Positions 44,413-53,471 are shown, counted from the first letter of the stretch. The stretch is 64,000 bases of DNA from Pyrinomonadaceae bacterium (GCA_014380365.1 JACMJZ010000034.1:87504-151503), one strand, 5' to 3'. Numbers and translations are program-made. Notes: generated by a model not told the origin, from the letters alone.

Positions 44413-46155
44413 ATGAATCAAGAACAAAACGTCTTTCGAGAATCGCCACCTCCGCTTGCGCCGCGTTCCATCAAAGTTCCGGCTGGGTCCGAAACCACGC
44501 TGTCGAATGGCCTTCGATTGGTTGTAGTTGAAGACCAGAGGCTGCCGCTGGTCAGTTTTCGCCTCGCCTTGCGAACCGGCGATGCTCATGATCCGCCCGA
44601 GTTGCCCGGTCTGATGGATATGATGACCGGTCTGTTGACGGAAGGTACCGAATCGAAGACCAGCCGCGAGATCGCCGATGAAGTTGCGCGATTGGGCGCC
44701 GCGTTACATGCAGGGGCAAATTCTGACTACACCACCATTGCCGCTTCATCGCTCGCCACCTTCAGCGACAATATTCTTGAGTTGATGGCCGATGTAGTCT
44801 TGAGGCCAACATTTCCTGAGAACGAAGTGGAGCTTACGCGGCAAAACACAAAGGAGAGCCTCAAGCAACAGCGGGCACAGCCGTCGTTTCTGGCCAGCGA
44901 AATGGTCGCGAAAGTAATGTTTGGGGCGCATCCCTACCACGTCACGGCGCCAACTCCCGACTCCATCGACGCCACGACGCGCGCGCGACTCATTGAATTT
45001 CACCGTTCGACTTTTGTTGCCAACAACGCGGTGCTCGTGGTTGTCGGCGACGTTAATTACGATTCCATCGTCGACAGGATAGAGAGCTTGTTTGGTAACT
45101 GGCAGCAAGGCGAGGTTGCGGGCGACGACTTCCCTCCTCCGCCATCACGAAATTCTCGTGCAGCATACATTATCGATAGACCCGGCTCGGCGCAGGCAAA
45201 CATCGTGATCGCCAACCCCGGAATCAAGCGCACCAGCCCTGATTATTTTCCGATGCTGCTGATGCATACCATTTTGGGCGCAAACGCTTCGTCCCGACTG
45301 TTTATGAATTTGCGGGAAGAGAAGGGTTACACGTATGGCGCTTACTCGAGCCTCGACGCGCGTCGCACGGCAGGCACGTTTCGCGCGAGCGCTGAGGTCA
45401 GGACGCCTGTGACCGGCGATTCGCTGAAAGAGTTTTTTTACGAGCTCGATCGCGTTCGCAGCGAACCAGTTTCCGAGAAAGAAATCTCGGATGCCAAATC
45501 GTACCTCACCGGCGTGTATCCCATTCGCCTGGAGACCCAGGAAGGATTGATTGATCAGCTTGTCCAGATCAAGATGTTTGACTTACCGGCTAATTACCTC
45601 GAACTCTATCGGGATCAGATCCAGAAGGTAACGGTGGAAGAAATCCTGTCGGTGGCAAGGAAGTATGTGAAGCCGGAAGAAGCGGCGATTGTAATCGTGG
45701 GCGACGGAAGTCAATTAGAGGAACAGGTAAAACCGTACGCGGAAGAGATTGAATTTTACAACACAGCCGGGAAGAAAAAGGCAAAGCCTTCGTCTCCGCC
45801 TGCGTATTCCCAAGCCGCTGCAGCCGCATTGGCCGGCAATTGGTCAGTTAACATTGACACGCCGCTTGGGCAGTCGATTCCCGCCACGCTGATATTGGTG
45901 AACAGCCTTAAGGGTATTTCCGGAAGAGTCGAATCCGAGATGGGAAACGGTGAAATACTGTCTGTGACATTTGACGGCGAATCGTTTGCGGGAACTATTT
46001 CCTTTGATATTGCAGGCCACGCCATGGAAGCTCAAATCTCGGGTGAACTAGCCAACGATACGATGGAAGGGGACATTACTATGCAAGACGCACCCCCATT
46101 GCCCTTCACCGGCAGCAGAAACGAAGACGCCCTGACAAAAGAAGCCGCAGATTAG
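44413..46155 (+). CDS. M16 family protein, non-catalytic partner with C-terminal beta domain
   Basis: A 580-residue protein. The start is taken as 44413 (MNQEQNVFRESPPPLAPRSI), 22 bp after the previous stop; the longer frame overlaps the upstream gene's coding region and is not supported. The N-terminal M16 domain reads GLMDMMTGLLTEGTESKT where the catalytic His and Glu would be: both zinc ligands are missing. Domain-two motif LLMHTILGANASSRLFMNLREEKGYTYGA binds the partner's substrate. From about residue 470 there is a lipocalin-like beta domain (WSVNIDTPLGQSIPATLIL, LSVTFDGESFAGTISFDIAGH). It should form a heterodimer with the preceding subunit. Confidence 0.9.
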   Translation: MNQEQNVFRESPPPLAPRSIKVPAGSETTLSNGLRLVVVEDQRLPLVSFRLALRTGDAHDPPELPGLMDMMTGLLTEGTESKTSREIADEVARLGAALHAGANSDYTTIAASSLATFSDNILELMADVVLRPTFPENEVELTRQNTKESLKQQRAQPSFLASEMVAKVMFGAHPYHVTAPTPDSIDATTRARLIEFHRSTFVANNAVLVVVGDVNYDSIVDRIESLFGNWQQGEVAGDDFPPPPSRNSRAAYIIDRPGSAQANIVIANPGIKRTSPDYFPMLLMHTILGANASSRLFMNLREEKGYTYGAYSSLDARRTAGTFRASAEVRTPVTGDSLKEFFYELDRVRSEPVSEKEISDAKSYLTGVYPIRLETQEGLIDQLVQIKMFDLPANYLELYRDQIQKVTVEEILSVARKYVKPEEAAIVIVGDGSQLEEQVKPYAEEIEFYNTAGKKKAKPSSPPAYSQAAAAALAGNWSVNIDTPLGQSIPATLILVNSLKGISGRVESEMGNGEILSVTFDGESFAGTISFDIAGHAMEAQISGELANDTMEGDITMQDAPPLPFTGSRNEDALTKEAAD

Positions 46156-46187
46156 CGTAGATCTCAGCGGATCACAGTCGACCAAAC

Positions 46188-46222
46188 AAAAAACCGCCCG
46201 GCATGATTCAACATACCGGGCG
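46188..46222 (-). terminator. Intrinsic terminator on the reverse strand
   Basis: Read on the reverse strand, CGCCCGGTATG-ttgaat-CATGCCGGGCG (one mismatch) is followed by GTTTTTT. It probably ends transcription of the YCF48-like gene that stops at 46405. Confidence 0.75.
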
Positions 46223-46329
46223 TAATCATAGGAGGAACCGAGTGCAATGGTGGCTGTTATTGCTTACGACCATCCGAATGCACTCGCGAACTCAGATGTC
46301 GGGTTCGCACCTCGCAGTTGCTTTTGGTA

Positions 46330-46403
46330 GGACAGGCATTCCTGCCTGTCCATCCACAAACTTGAGTAAAAACAGAAGGACAGACAGGAATGTCTGTCCT
46401 TCT
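46330..46403. repeat. Paired palindromes of GGACAG words
   Basis: GGACAGGCATTCCTGCCTGTCC (46330-46351) and a 30-bp palindrome (46374-46403, starting AGAAGGACAGACAGG). The second ends two bases before the stop codon of the YCF48-like gene. The family is one of several fixed-sequence dispersed palindromes in this window. Confidence 0.85.
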
Positions 46404-46404
46404 G

Positions 46405-47403
46405 TTACTGCTGATAACGCAGCAACGTCCCATCGCCACCAACAGCCCAACCGATCTTCCTAACAAAAATCAACCCGTAGAGATGGACTTTCGTGCCTGA
46501 TTCCTGCTCGAGCCAGGTCGCGCCGCCATCATCGGTGCGGAGAATTGTGCCGCCGCGTCCCACCGCCCAACCCTCCTTGTCGTTCACAAACTGAACATTC
46601 AAGAGTGTTGAGCGCTTCTTTACCTCAACCGGAGTCCAGTTCAGGCCGCCGTCCGTAGTCCGCAGGATGGTTCCCTTATCACCGACCGCCAGTCCCTTTT
46701 TCTCGCTGCGAAAATCAACATGATAGATCGTGCCCGTCACCCGCGACTCTTGTCTCGTCCAGCTTTGGCCGGCATCAACGGTCGCGAGAATGGTCCCGCC
46801 CGTGCCGACAATCCAGCCACGTTTATCGTTGTCAAAATCTATATGGATTAGTTCCAGGCGGCTCGGCGCTCTTTGCCGCTGCCACGTCTCGCCGCCGTTT
46901 TCAGTGAAAAGCAGAATACTGTCAACGACAACATCGCGTTTATTCTCATGCTTGCTCACCGAACCGACAACCCAGCCCTTCTTCTTGCTGGAGAAGCGAA
47001 CGCTGTAGAGTTCGACATCTGCGCCGTCAAACTCCCGCGGCAGAAAGCGACGAACTTCAGTCCAGCGCGTGCCGTTGTCACGCGTGCCAAAGATAGCGTT
47101 TCCGGCCAGCAGGAATCCGGCTTCCTTGTCTCGAAAGTAGATATCATTAATGCCGTCGGTCGTGTCGACCGTTTGTCGCACCCAGCTGCGCCCGCCGTCG
47201 TCGGTTCGGCTAAGAAAACCCTTGTCACCTCCCACCCATCCTCGCTTCTCGTCCAGAAAGTAAACGGCGGTCAGGTCCAGTTCCGGCGTCCCTACCCTTG
47301 TTGACACCCAGCCCTGTTGACCAAAGCCTGGCAAGGCCGCGGCAACCAGAACCAGTGACGCGAAGAGTAGCTCGCTTTGGTTTTTGTAATGGCGGAAATT
47401 CAT
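46405..47403 (-). CDS. Exported YCF48/BNR-repeat beta-propeller protein
   Basis: A 332-residue exported beta-propeller. The start at 47403 (MNFRHYKNQSELLFASLVLV) gives a signal peptide ending GFGQQ; the longer frame to 47523 adds unlikely residues. Repeats carry the YCF48 pattern GxxVGxxGxIxRTxDGGxTW (for example GWIVGTGGTILATVDAGQSW, GLAVGDKGTILRTTDGGLNW, GWAVGRGGTILRTDDGGATW), about seven blades. The YCF48/HCF136 name comes from plant photosystem II assembly; no such role is implied here. It may be a sensing or adhesion protein of the envelope. Confidence 0.88.
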   Translation of the reverse strand: MNFRHYKNQSELLFASLVLVAAALPGFGQQGWVSTRVGTPELDLTAVYFLDEKRGWVGGDKGFLSRTDDGGRSWVRQTVDTTDGINDIYFRDKEAGFLLAGNAIFGTRDNGTRWTEVRRFLPREFDGADVELYSVRFSSKKKGWVVGSVSKHENKRDVVVDSILLFTENGGETWQRQRAPSRLELIHIDFDNDKRGWIVGTGGTILATVDAGQSWTRQESRVTGTIYHVDFRSEKKGLAVGDKGTILRTTDGGLNWTPVEVKKRSTLLNVQFVNDKEGWAVGRGGTILRTDDGGATWLEQESGTKVHLYGLIFVRKIGWAVGGDGTLLRYQQ

Positions 47404-47540
47404 TGGTATTGACCTTGATATGATCGGATTCGCTCTCGAACGGTTTAGGACTTTGTACCTTAAATCGGTAGTCGGGACAAGACTAAGAGCCAGACGCTTC
47501 GATGTTGAACGCCTGGCCCTCAATCCTCTTCATGAAGTTA

Positions 47541-49766
47541 CTACGGAGTAGCCGCCGTAATTCGGTAGACTCGGCCCTCGAAGACGACAACAACCTGTTC
47601 GCCCAACGATAAGAACTGTGCCAGGCGGGGCTTCTGTTTGAGCAATGCGAAATAGTCGTCGCTGCCGAATTTTATAGAAGTTTCCGGCAGACTCGAGCCG
47701 ACCTTGAATTCGGAGTCGGTCCAAACACCTTCGCGCAGGTAGAACGTCTTGCCCCCTGCGGTTCTGATTGCGGACGACGCCGTGTCGGTGTCCATTCGCA
47801 TCACTTCCTGTTGCTGACGTGCCTGCTTACTCTGCTGCACGCCGGCCAACCCTGTGATCGCGCGAGCGTCGGCAGCTTTCGCCGGAGGTGGTGCCGGCAT
47901 GTTTGATCTATTCCGTGGGCTGTTACTGAAGAGGCCAAGGTTCGACGAAGTGGTGTTGAGCGGTTGGGCGTTTGGTTCGAGGGCGAGGTACGACGTGTAG
48001 GGCGTCACAATCCCATAACGCGTTCCCAGATCGACAATCTCATCGCGCAGCTCCTGCTGTTCGCCGTTTGACCGAATCTGTTCCATCAACCAACCAACGC
48101 GGCGCGTGGCCCAGAGCCGCGGCAGAAAATCATTTGTTTCATTGCGGAGCGGGAACCGAAGATTGTCGTAGAAGAAGCTCTTAAACGACGTGCCGCTCCT
48201 GCCCGTCAATTGCAACCGGATCGCATTTAGGTCGGCCGTGTTTCGGTAACGTCCGATCAACGTGAGTTGCGAACCTTTGAAGATGTCAGGCAGGGCCCGT
48301 GGATAGACGAGATCAGTTTCCACGCCCCCCATGTCCAACTGAATCTCTGTGAGCGCCGGATGATTGATCTTCGCAAAGAAGCTTGAAACCTTTACTTCAA
48401 TATCTTCTTTTGGCTCAACATAGTCAGCCACGCCGCCGTTTTCCGCCGCGAGCTTATCCAGCAGCAGGGTGTTGACGTCGTAACCTACGCCGAAAGTAAA
48501 AATACGCACTCCGGGAATTCGAGCAGCGCGCGCGTTCTCGACAATCCGCGTCGCGTTTGTCTCGCCCACTGTCGGCAGTCCATCCGTTATGAAGATGAGA
48601 AACTTCGGGCGATCACCTACTTCAAACTGACGAAGCGAAGAGAGCAGCGCCTGGTTGATGTTTGTCCCGCCGACGGGTCTGAGCGCCTGGGCAAAGTCTT
48701 CGCCGCGTTTGCGACCTGCGTCATCAGCAGTGATTACCCCTGTCTCCATCAAACGCTCTTCGCCAGCGAATGAAATTACGTTGAAACGATCCTGCGGGCG
48801 CAGAATTCGAATTCCATAAAGCAATGCAGCTTTGGCCTTCTCCATTTTTCCCGCGTCAGCCATCGAGCCGGAAGTGTCGAGCACAAAGACGATGTCCTTG
48901 GCGCTGAGTTCCTGTTCCGACAAATCGTCTTTCGGGGAAATCATCAACAGGTAGTAACCGTCCTTGCCGGGCTCACGATGCGTCAGGAGCGTCACGCCGA
49001 AGTCTTCCCGAGAGAGTCCGTAAAAAAGTTGAAAGTCCTTTGGTTCCCTACCACCTTCGGTTTCAAAACTGACTGTCGAGCGGCGTTCGCCGTTTCGCTT
49101 CACGTCGATCACATGAGTTGGTGAATAAATATGTCTCAGCGGATCTATGGTGCTGAGTTCAATTCGACCAGAGACAGTTCCGATCCGCGCCACTTGCCTG
49201 CCCGTTCCCAGCGGGTAACGGTATGCCACGGTTCCCGATTCAGCGCGCAGTATTTGCGTGTAGGTGATTTCCAGTTTCTTGTCGGAGTGAGGACCAATCG
49301 GAAAAATGCTCGCTTGAAAAAGATCCTTGCCTGCATATTCCAACAAACCGGGGTCGCGTTGGCGTCTGACTATTTCGTCGTAAATTCGTCTCGCCTCTTC
49401 GCGGGATCTAACTTCCCCAACTAACCGTCGGTCGCCATCCCAAATTGCAAACTCCGTAATGGATGCCTGCTCCGGAATGGGAAAGAAATAAGTTCCTTCC
49501 AAAGTGGCGTCGGTATCGTTTCTAAAAACCTGCTCAAGGTGAGTTGTCGCCACCTGTGACGAAATCTTAGTGTCGATTTTGATCGACTTTACCGGCAGTG
49601 CGCGGGGCAGAGTGATGGGTGGCAGAGGCCGCGGCGGCCTCGGGCACCTTTGGCACGGTCCAGGCACTATCACACCTTGAGCAGAGGCGTTGGCCGCGAA
49701 CAGGAACAACGTCAAGAACAATAGTGAAATGGACGGAAGTAATAGTCGAAGTTTTGAAACTTTCAT
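47541..49766 (-). CDS. Exported VIT-VWA protein (inter-alpha-trypsin-inhibitor heavy-chain type)
   Basis: A 741-residue exported protein. The start at about 49766 has GAGGAG just upstream and a signal peptide (LLLPSISLLFLTLFLFAANASAQ). The VIT domain runs about residues 45-170 (FRNDTDATLEGTYFFPIPEQASI, FGDRRLVGEVRSREEARRIYD). The VWA domain follows (about 285-470) with an intact MIDAS (FVLDTSGSMADAGKM, later FITDGLPTVGET). The C-terminal part has a hydrophobic TPYTSYLALEPN segment. VIT-VWA proteins in bacteria are surface or periplasmic adhesion-like proteins. It neighbours the YCF48-like gene on the same strand. Confidence 0.9.
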   Translation of the reverse strand: MKVSKLRLLLPSISLLFLTLFLFAANASAQGVIVPGPCQRCPRPPRPLPPITLPRALPVKSIKIDTKISSQVATTHLEQVFRNDTDATLEGTYFFPIPEQASITEFAIWDGDRRLVGEVRSREEARRIYDEIVRRQRDPGLLEYAGKDLFQASIFPIGPHSDKKLEITYTQILRAESGTVAYRYPLGTGRQVARIGTVSGRIELSTIDPLRHIYSPTHVIDVKRNGERRSTVSFETEGGREPKDFQLFYGLSREDFGVTLLTHREPGKDGYYLLMISPKDDLSEQELSAKDIVFVLDTSGSMADAGKMEKAKAALLYGIRILRPQDRFNVISFAGEERLMETGVITADDAGRKRGEDFAQALRPVGGTNINQALLSSLRQFEVGDRPKFLIFITDGLPTVGETNATRIVENARAARIPGVRIFTFGVGYDVNTLLLDKLAAENGGVADYVEPKEDIEVKVSSFFAKINHPALTEIQLDMGGVETDLVYPRALPDIFKGSQLTLIGRYRNTADLNAIRLQLTGRSGTSFKSFFYDNLRFPLRNETNDFLPRLWATRRVGWLMEQIRSNGEQQELRDEIVDLGTRYGIVTPYTSYLALEPNAQPLNTTSSNLGLFSNSPRNRSNMPAPPPAKAADARAITGLAGVQQSKQARQQQEVMRMDTDTASSAIRTAGGKTFYLREGVWTDSEFKVGSSLPETSIKFGSDDYFALLKQKPRLAQFLSLGEQVVVVFEGRVYRITAATP

Positions 49767-49997
49767 GGTCTCCTCACATCTGCGCAAATGTTACCCAGCT
49801 TGTCAGAGGTTAGAACGCTCCAATCGCGCCTTCTTGCGGGGTTTTGAGAGGCGAACAGGAACAAGGGTCACTAGACTTTTAGCTGCCATCAGGAAACTTC
49901 CGGCATTCGTGGAAATTATTGCTGCAAGCATCAAACGGACGCTAAGGATCTGCAGTTAGAGAGATGTTGCTGCCACGTCCTTGGTTCGCCTGGGTTC

Positions 49998-50255
49998 GGA
50001 GTACCGCCTTATCTTGAATCACAAGGTTTTTTTGAAACGGAGATTTCACGCAAGACGGATACGTTCGGCAACATCGCGCATGTCTTCAGCACTTACGATT
50101 CACGCCATAAAGCGGACGACGCGAAGCCTTTTGCCCGCGGCATTAACAGCATTCAGTTGCTGAACGACGGTAAGCGCTGGTGGATTGTGACTGTCTTTTG
50201 GCAAGGTGAGGACGAGAAGAATCCGCTGCCGGAAAAGTATCTCAAAACCAACTGA
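49998..50255 (+). pseudogene. 5'-truncated remnant of a SnoaL/NTF2-like protein gene
   Basis: The frame reads GVPPYLESQGFFETEISRKT, then FGNIAHVFSTYDSRH, KPFARGINSIQLL, GKRWWIVTVFW and ends LPEKYLKTN-stop. This is the C-terminal half of a SnoaL-like family of about 150-180 residues. No start codon of the family precedes it: the frame is open back to 49875 but reads as random residues. It looks like a gene fragment left by deletion of its 5' half. An octad repeat starts 11 bp after the stop. Confidence 0.65.
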
Positions 50256-50265
50256 AAGTATTAAC

Positions 50266-50345
50266 CACAAAGACACAAAGTCACTAAGACGATCTACAAA
50301 ACTAACGGTCCTGCCTTATATCTTAGTGTCTTGGTGTCCTTGTGG
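50266..50345. repeat. Inverted octad array, CACAAAGA word
   Basis: Left arm: CACAAAGA, CACAAAGT, CACTAAGA, C (50266-50290). Right arm: TCTTAGTG, TCTTGGTG, TCCTTGTG, G (50321-50345), the same word inverted. It is the 8-bp-period counterpart of the heptad arrays and ends at the stop codon of the XdhC gene on the opposite strand. Confidence 0.9.
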
Positions 50346-50346
50346 T

Positions 50347-51186
50347 TTATTTGCTTCGTCGCCATTCTGACAGCGACTGACCCTCACCACCGCGACGAAC
50401 TGAAACAATCTCAGCCATGATTGCGAGCGCAACTTCTTCCGGAGTAACGGCGCCAATATCCAAACCGACCGGAGCGCGCACGGCGTTAAGCGCCTCCGCG
50501 GTCGCGCCGCTTTCGCGCAGCCGCTGCAGCACGATGTTTGTGCGCCGCCTGCTCCCGATTAGTCCAACATAATCCGCGTTCAGATTGATCACGGCGCGCA
50601 GGCACTCCTCATCTTCACTGTGACCCCGCGTGACGATCGCCACCGAAACGCCCTTCCCTGCGCCTACCGCCGACCGCACAGCTTCCGACCAATTCTGCGC
50701 TTCAACCAATTCGATCCGCGCATCGGGAAAGTGTTCGCGAGCTACAAACTCGCTACGGTCGTCAATCAGCGTCGTGTGATAGCCCAGAAGGCTGGCCATG
50801 CGTGCCAGCGACGCGCCCACATGCCCCGCTCCGCAGATAACCAGGCGAGGCTCGGGTTGGATCCGCTCAAACAGTAGTTTCGCTTCGGCCCAGTCTTTTA
50901 GCTCAGGGGCAAATTCCTTCACCTGTAGCACGCGCGTCTCTTCTCGTGACTTGAGAAACCTGGCCGCCTCCGCAGCGACGGCATCGTCGAGCGCGCCGCC
51001 GTCATAACTTCCAAGAGCGCCCAGCCTCCCGCCTGAGGCATCGATAAGCAGTTTTGCTCCAACAGTGTCCGTCGCTGCTGGGGCCTCAAATATCGTAACC
51101 AGCGCTGCGAGTGAACCTTCTTGAAGTATTGACGAGATAGTTGCGGAAATTTGCCTGGAGAGGTCGTCTGGATTTGCAGTGGACAT
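50347..51186 (-). CDS. XdhC family maturation factor, two-domain form
   Basis: A 279-residue protein of the XdhC/CoxI family, which inserts the sulfurated molybdenum cofactor into xanthine dehydrogenase or CO-dehydrogenase-type enzymes. The N-terminal XdhC_CoxI domain is degenerate (GAKLLIDASGGRLGALGSYDG) and lacks the GC motif. The C-terminal Rossmann domain reads PRLVICGAGHVGASLARMASLLGYHTTLIDDRSEFVAREHFPDA and VGLIGSRRRTNIVLQRLRESG. It is transcribed downstream of a stand-alone N-terminal XdhC protein at 51617-51943; the two may work together. The target molybdoenzyme genes are not in this window. Confidence 0.88.
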   Translation of the reverse strand: MSTANPDDLSRQISATISSILQEGSLAALVTIFEAPAATDTVGAKLLIDASGGRLGALGSYDGGALDDAVAAEAARFLKSREETRVLQVKEFAPELKDWAEAKLLFERIQPEPRLVICGAGHVGASLARMASLLGYHTTLIDDRSEFVAREHFPDARIELVEAQNWSEAVRSAVGAGKGVSVAIVTRGHSEDEECLRAVINLNADYVGLIGSRRRTNIVLQRLRESGATAEALNAVRAPVGLDIGAVTPEEVALAIMAEIVSVRRGGEGQSLSEWRRSK

Positions 51187-51196
51187 TGAGAGCGCG

Positions 51197-51493
51197 CTAC
51201 TTGGAAGTCACGGGCCTGGCCAAACCAATGGCGGCAGCAGCGCGGCGAATCAGCCACCAGGGACCAACCAGGAGATAGAAGGGATTCTTAAAGAAGGCCG
51301 GCCGGTTTCCCTCAATGGCGTGGCCGACAAACTGAAGAATCCAACCCAGGACAAACAACGCGAGCGCCCAACGCCAGCTAAAGAAAAACAACGGCAGCGA
51401 GATGACAATCATGGGAATGCCGATGCTGTGCGTTAGCTTATTCAGCGGATGCTGATGCTTGGCTTTGTAGTTTTCAATGAAAGATTCTGGCAT
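51197..51493 (-). CDS. DUF962/Mpo1-like membrane protein
   Basis: A 98-residue integral membrane protein of the DUF962 (Mpo1) family. Key residues are H14, N18, H22 (KHQHPLNKLTHSIGIPMIV) and a later GHAIEGNRPAFF motif; these match the iron-binding His set of Mpo1, a 2-hydroxy fatty acid dioxygenase in yeast. Two or three hydrophobic segments are visible. Bacterial members are uncharacterised; the lipid role is inferred from the yeast homologue. It lies between the two XdhC-family genes. Confidence 0.85.
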   Translation of the reverse strand: MPESFIENYKAKHQHPLNKLTHSIGIPMIVISLPLFFFSWRWALALFVLGWILQFVGHAIEGNRPAFFKNPFYLLVGPWWLIRRAAAAIGLARPVTSK

Positions 51494-51510
51494 AACGATT
51501 CTCCAGAGCA

Positions 51511-51613
51511 GTCAGAAGTCAGAAGTCAGAAGTCAGGGTTAGATTCGAGTATTAGTTTATAGTTGGCAACATTCTGGCTCATTGTTGACTGCGGACTGGC
51601 GACTGCCGACTGG
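51511..51613. repeat. Inverted heptad array, AGTC-containing words
   Basis: Left arm: AGTCAGA three times and AGTCAGG (51511-51538). Right arm: TTGACTG, CGGACTG, GCGACTG, CCGACTG (51586-51613), which inverts to CAGTC-based heptads. The words of the two arms share AGTC but are not identical. The right arm ends at the stop codon of the next XdhC-type gene. Confidence 0.88.
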
Positions 51614-51616
51614 CCT

Positions 51617-51943
51617 CTAGCGCCACACATCGACAAAAATATCCATCGTGCCGCCGCAAACCATTCCTTCTTCGCTGGCCGCTTCCGCCGTCAAAGAGAA
51701 ATGATGCAGGGCCGACTTACCAGACCGCATCGCCTCGCGAGCCTCGGCCCAAACCTCTGCTTCGATGCATCCGCCACCTACAGTTCCTGTCGCATCGCCG
51801 TCCTCAAAAAAAAGCATCTTCGCGCCGCGTTGTTGCGGAGTTGAACCGCGCGTCTGCACAACTGTCGCCACGACTACGCGCCGGCCCTTACCAGTAGCTT
51901 CACCAATCATCCGATAAAGATCGCCCGGCGCAAGTGTTCCCAT
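51617..51943 (-). CDS. Stand-alone XdhC_CoxI domain protein
   Basis: A 108-residue protein consisting only of the N-terminal XdhC_CoxI domain: VVVATVVQTRGSTPQQRGAKMLFFEDG, GTVGGGCIEAEVWAEAREA and EEGMVCGGTMDIFVDVW. The GC-containing metal/cofactor-handling motifs (GGGCIE, VCGG) are intact here, unlike in the two-domain XdhC protein 430 bp away. The two probably complement each other. The start at 51943 is ATG. Confidence 0.85.
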   Translation of the reverse strand: MGTLAPGDLYRMIGEATGKGRRVVVATVVQTRGSTPQQRGAKMLFFEDGDATGTVGGGCIEAEVWAEAREAMRSGKSALHHFSLTAEAASEEGMVCGGTMDIFVDVWR

Positions 51944-51976
51944 GTGGTCACCAAGCTACAACCCTTTTTCAATTTG

Positions 51977-52765
51977 TCACTGAGGCGGTGTCGGAGCGTC
52001 TGGACGACGAGTCTCGCCAACGGTGGGGGTGGCCTGCTCCTGCATCTCGCGCGCCTCCAACCGGCGACGGAGACGATCAACTTCCGCGTCCGCGGTAACG
52101 ATGGCCGCTTCGAGTCGTACTCTGCTCGCTTCCAAAATCTTGATCTGTCTCTGCAACCCGGCCTTAGCAACCTCCAGTTGGCGCCGGCGCGTTTCGCGCA
52201 CGTCCTCCGGCCGCACAGTGCCGAAGCCAGCGGCGGAGCGTTCAATGTTTTCCGGCTTCGATGCATAGTCAAGCTCGTCGAGTCTTGGTTGGAGGTCGGC
52301 CAGCTTGCTCTCGACGTCGACTAGCTGCGTTCGCAGGCTCTCGCCGCGCTGTTCCGCACGCGTAAGTCGCTCCATCTCCAGTTGCGCGCGCTCGGTTTCG
52401 TTCGCCTGGCCGAGTCTCTCGAGTCTGTCGATCTGGTTCGAGAGCGCATTAATCTTCTGTTGCATCCTCTGCGCCTCTGTAGGTGTGGCCTTGCGCTGCT
52501 TGGCGCCGGCGGTTTCGGAGGCCGGCTCGCTCTCCGGGTCCTCATCTGCGGTGCTGATGATACGTTCGCCGTCAGGGCCGATACTTTCCGAACCCGGCGG
52601 TGCGATGTCCGGATTTGTGATCACTGGACGCGGGGCGCTGCGCACGCGACGCCTCCGTCTCTGCGCGTCGGCGTCAGTCAGACATAGCCCGACGACGAAA
52701 ACCACAGCTAATAGAAATGCGAGATGGCGTTGAAACGAACGATAACGACGAAATCGACTTTGCAT
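51977..52765 (-). CDS. Exported coiled-coil protein
   Basis: A 262-residue protein with a signal peptide (HLAFLLAVVFVVGLCLTDADAQ), a basic patch RRRRRVRSAPRP, a Glu/Ser/Pro-rich linker and then long heptad-patterned helices from about residue 95 (AQRMQQKINALSNQIDRLERLG, LTRAEQRGESLRTQLVDVESKLADLQPRLDE, LQRQIKILEASRVRLEAAIVTADAEVDRLRRRLEAREM). It is likely a periplasmic coiled-coil scaffold. No enzymatic domain is visible. Confidence 0.78.
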   Translation of the reverse strand: MQSRFRRYRSFQRHLAFLLAVVFVVGLCLTDADAQRRRRRVRSAPRPVITNPDIAPPGSESIGPDGERIISTADEDPESEPASETAGAKQRKATPTEAQRMQQKINALSNQIDRLERLGQANETERAQLEMERLTRAEQRGESLRTQLVDVESKLADLQPRLDELDYASKPENIERSAAGFGTVRPEDVRETRRRQLEVAKAGLQRQIKILEASRVRLEAAIVTADAEVDRLRRRLEAREMQEQATPTVGETRRPDAPTPPQ

Positions 52766-52934
52766 TACAAACTCCTCAAGAAAACTGAGCGGCTGGAGAC
52801 TCCTTAAAGATACGCCTGGTAAGCAGATGCGTTCAAGCGGAAGCCGGGCTGCCTCTAATTAAACGGCGGCCCAGGACCGTTGTTCCCAATCTCGAAGGGC
52901 GCAGGCCTGCACGTCCAGGCTAATGAATGTGAAC

Positions 52935-53471
52935 CTATTCGAGTGTAACTTCGGTCGAATCGAACGCGATACAACCACACCCGTCATCCACTTCCACGGT
53001 GATGGTGTAGGTTGCCGGACGATTTACGCCGCTCAAGTTCCAGACCGCCGACGCGCCGTCGCCGGTAATGCGCCCGCCGGTGGTGGAATAAGTATAGAGA
53101 ACATTGTCGCCGTCTGCGTCGCAAGCGATGGCCTTCAAGTTAACCTTTGTGTCGGCGTTTGTGGCCATGTAAGCGGTTGAACTGGCCAGACCAACATTTG
53201 GTGGCGTATTCGGCAGGATAGTTCCCGGACGCCCACCCGAGGAAAGACGTGCGCAACGCGTGCCTGGCATTGCGGAACCTGTAGCCGCCGCGGTTTCTTT
53301 CGCAGGTTTCTTTTTCTCTCTCGGGCCGAATGTCAGGCGAGTGCAGCGAGTCCCGGGTGCTTGCGGCACAACAGCCCGCTTACCTTTTGCTTTACTCTTC
53401 GGAACAGACGAGGTCGCAACAACAATCAAAGCCAGCCCCACCATCATCAACAAAACCAAAGTTCGACGCAT
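52935..53471 (-). CDS. Exported PKD/Ig-like protein, 178 residues
   Basis: A secreted or anchored protein with an N-terminal hydrophobic signal (LVLLMMVGLALIVVATSSV), a Lys/Pro-rich linker and two CxxL-like repeats (GTRCTRLTF and GTRCARLSS). The C-terminal 80 residues look like a PKD/Ig-type beta-sandwich (LKAIACDADGDNVLYTYSTTGGRI, YTITVEVDDGCGCIAFDSTEVTL) with a DADGD calcium loop. The family is not named. A repeat-free 170-bp gap separates it from the coiled-coil gene. Confidence 0.7.
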   Translation of the reverse strand: MRRTLVLLMMVGLALIVVATSSVPKSKAKGKRAVVPQAPGTRCTRLTFGPREKKKPAKETAAATGSAMPGTRCARLSSGGRPGTILPNTPPNVGLASSTAYMATNADTKVNLKAIACDADGDNVLYTYSTTGGRITGDGASAVWNLSGVNRPATYTITVEVDDGCGCIAFDSTEVTLE

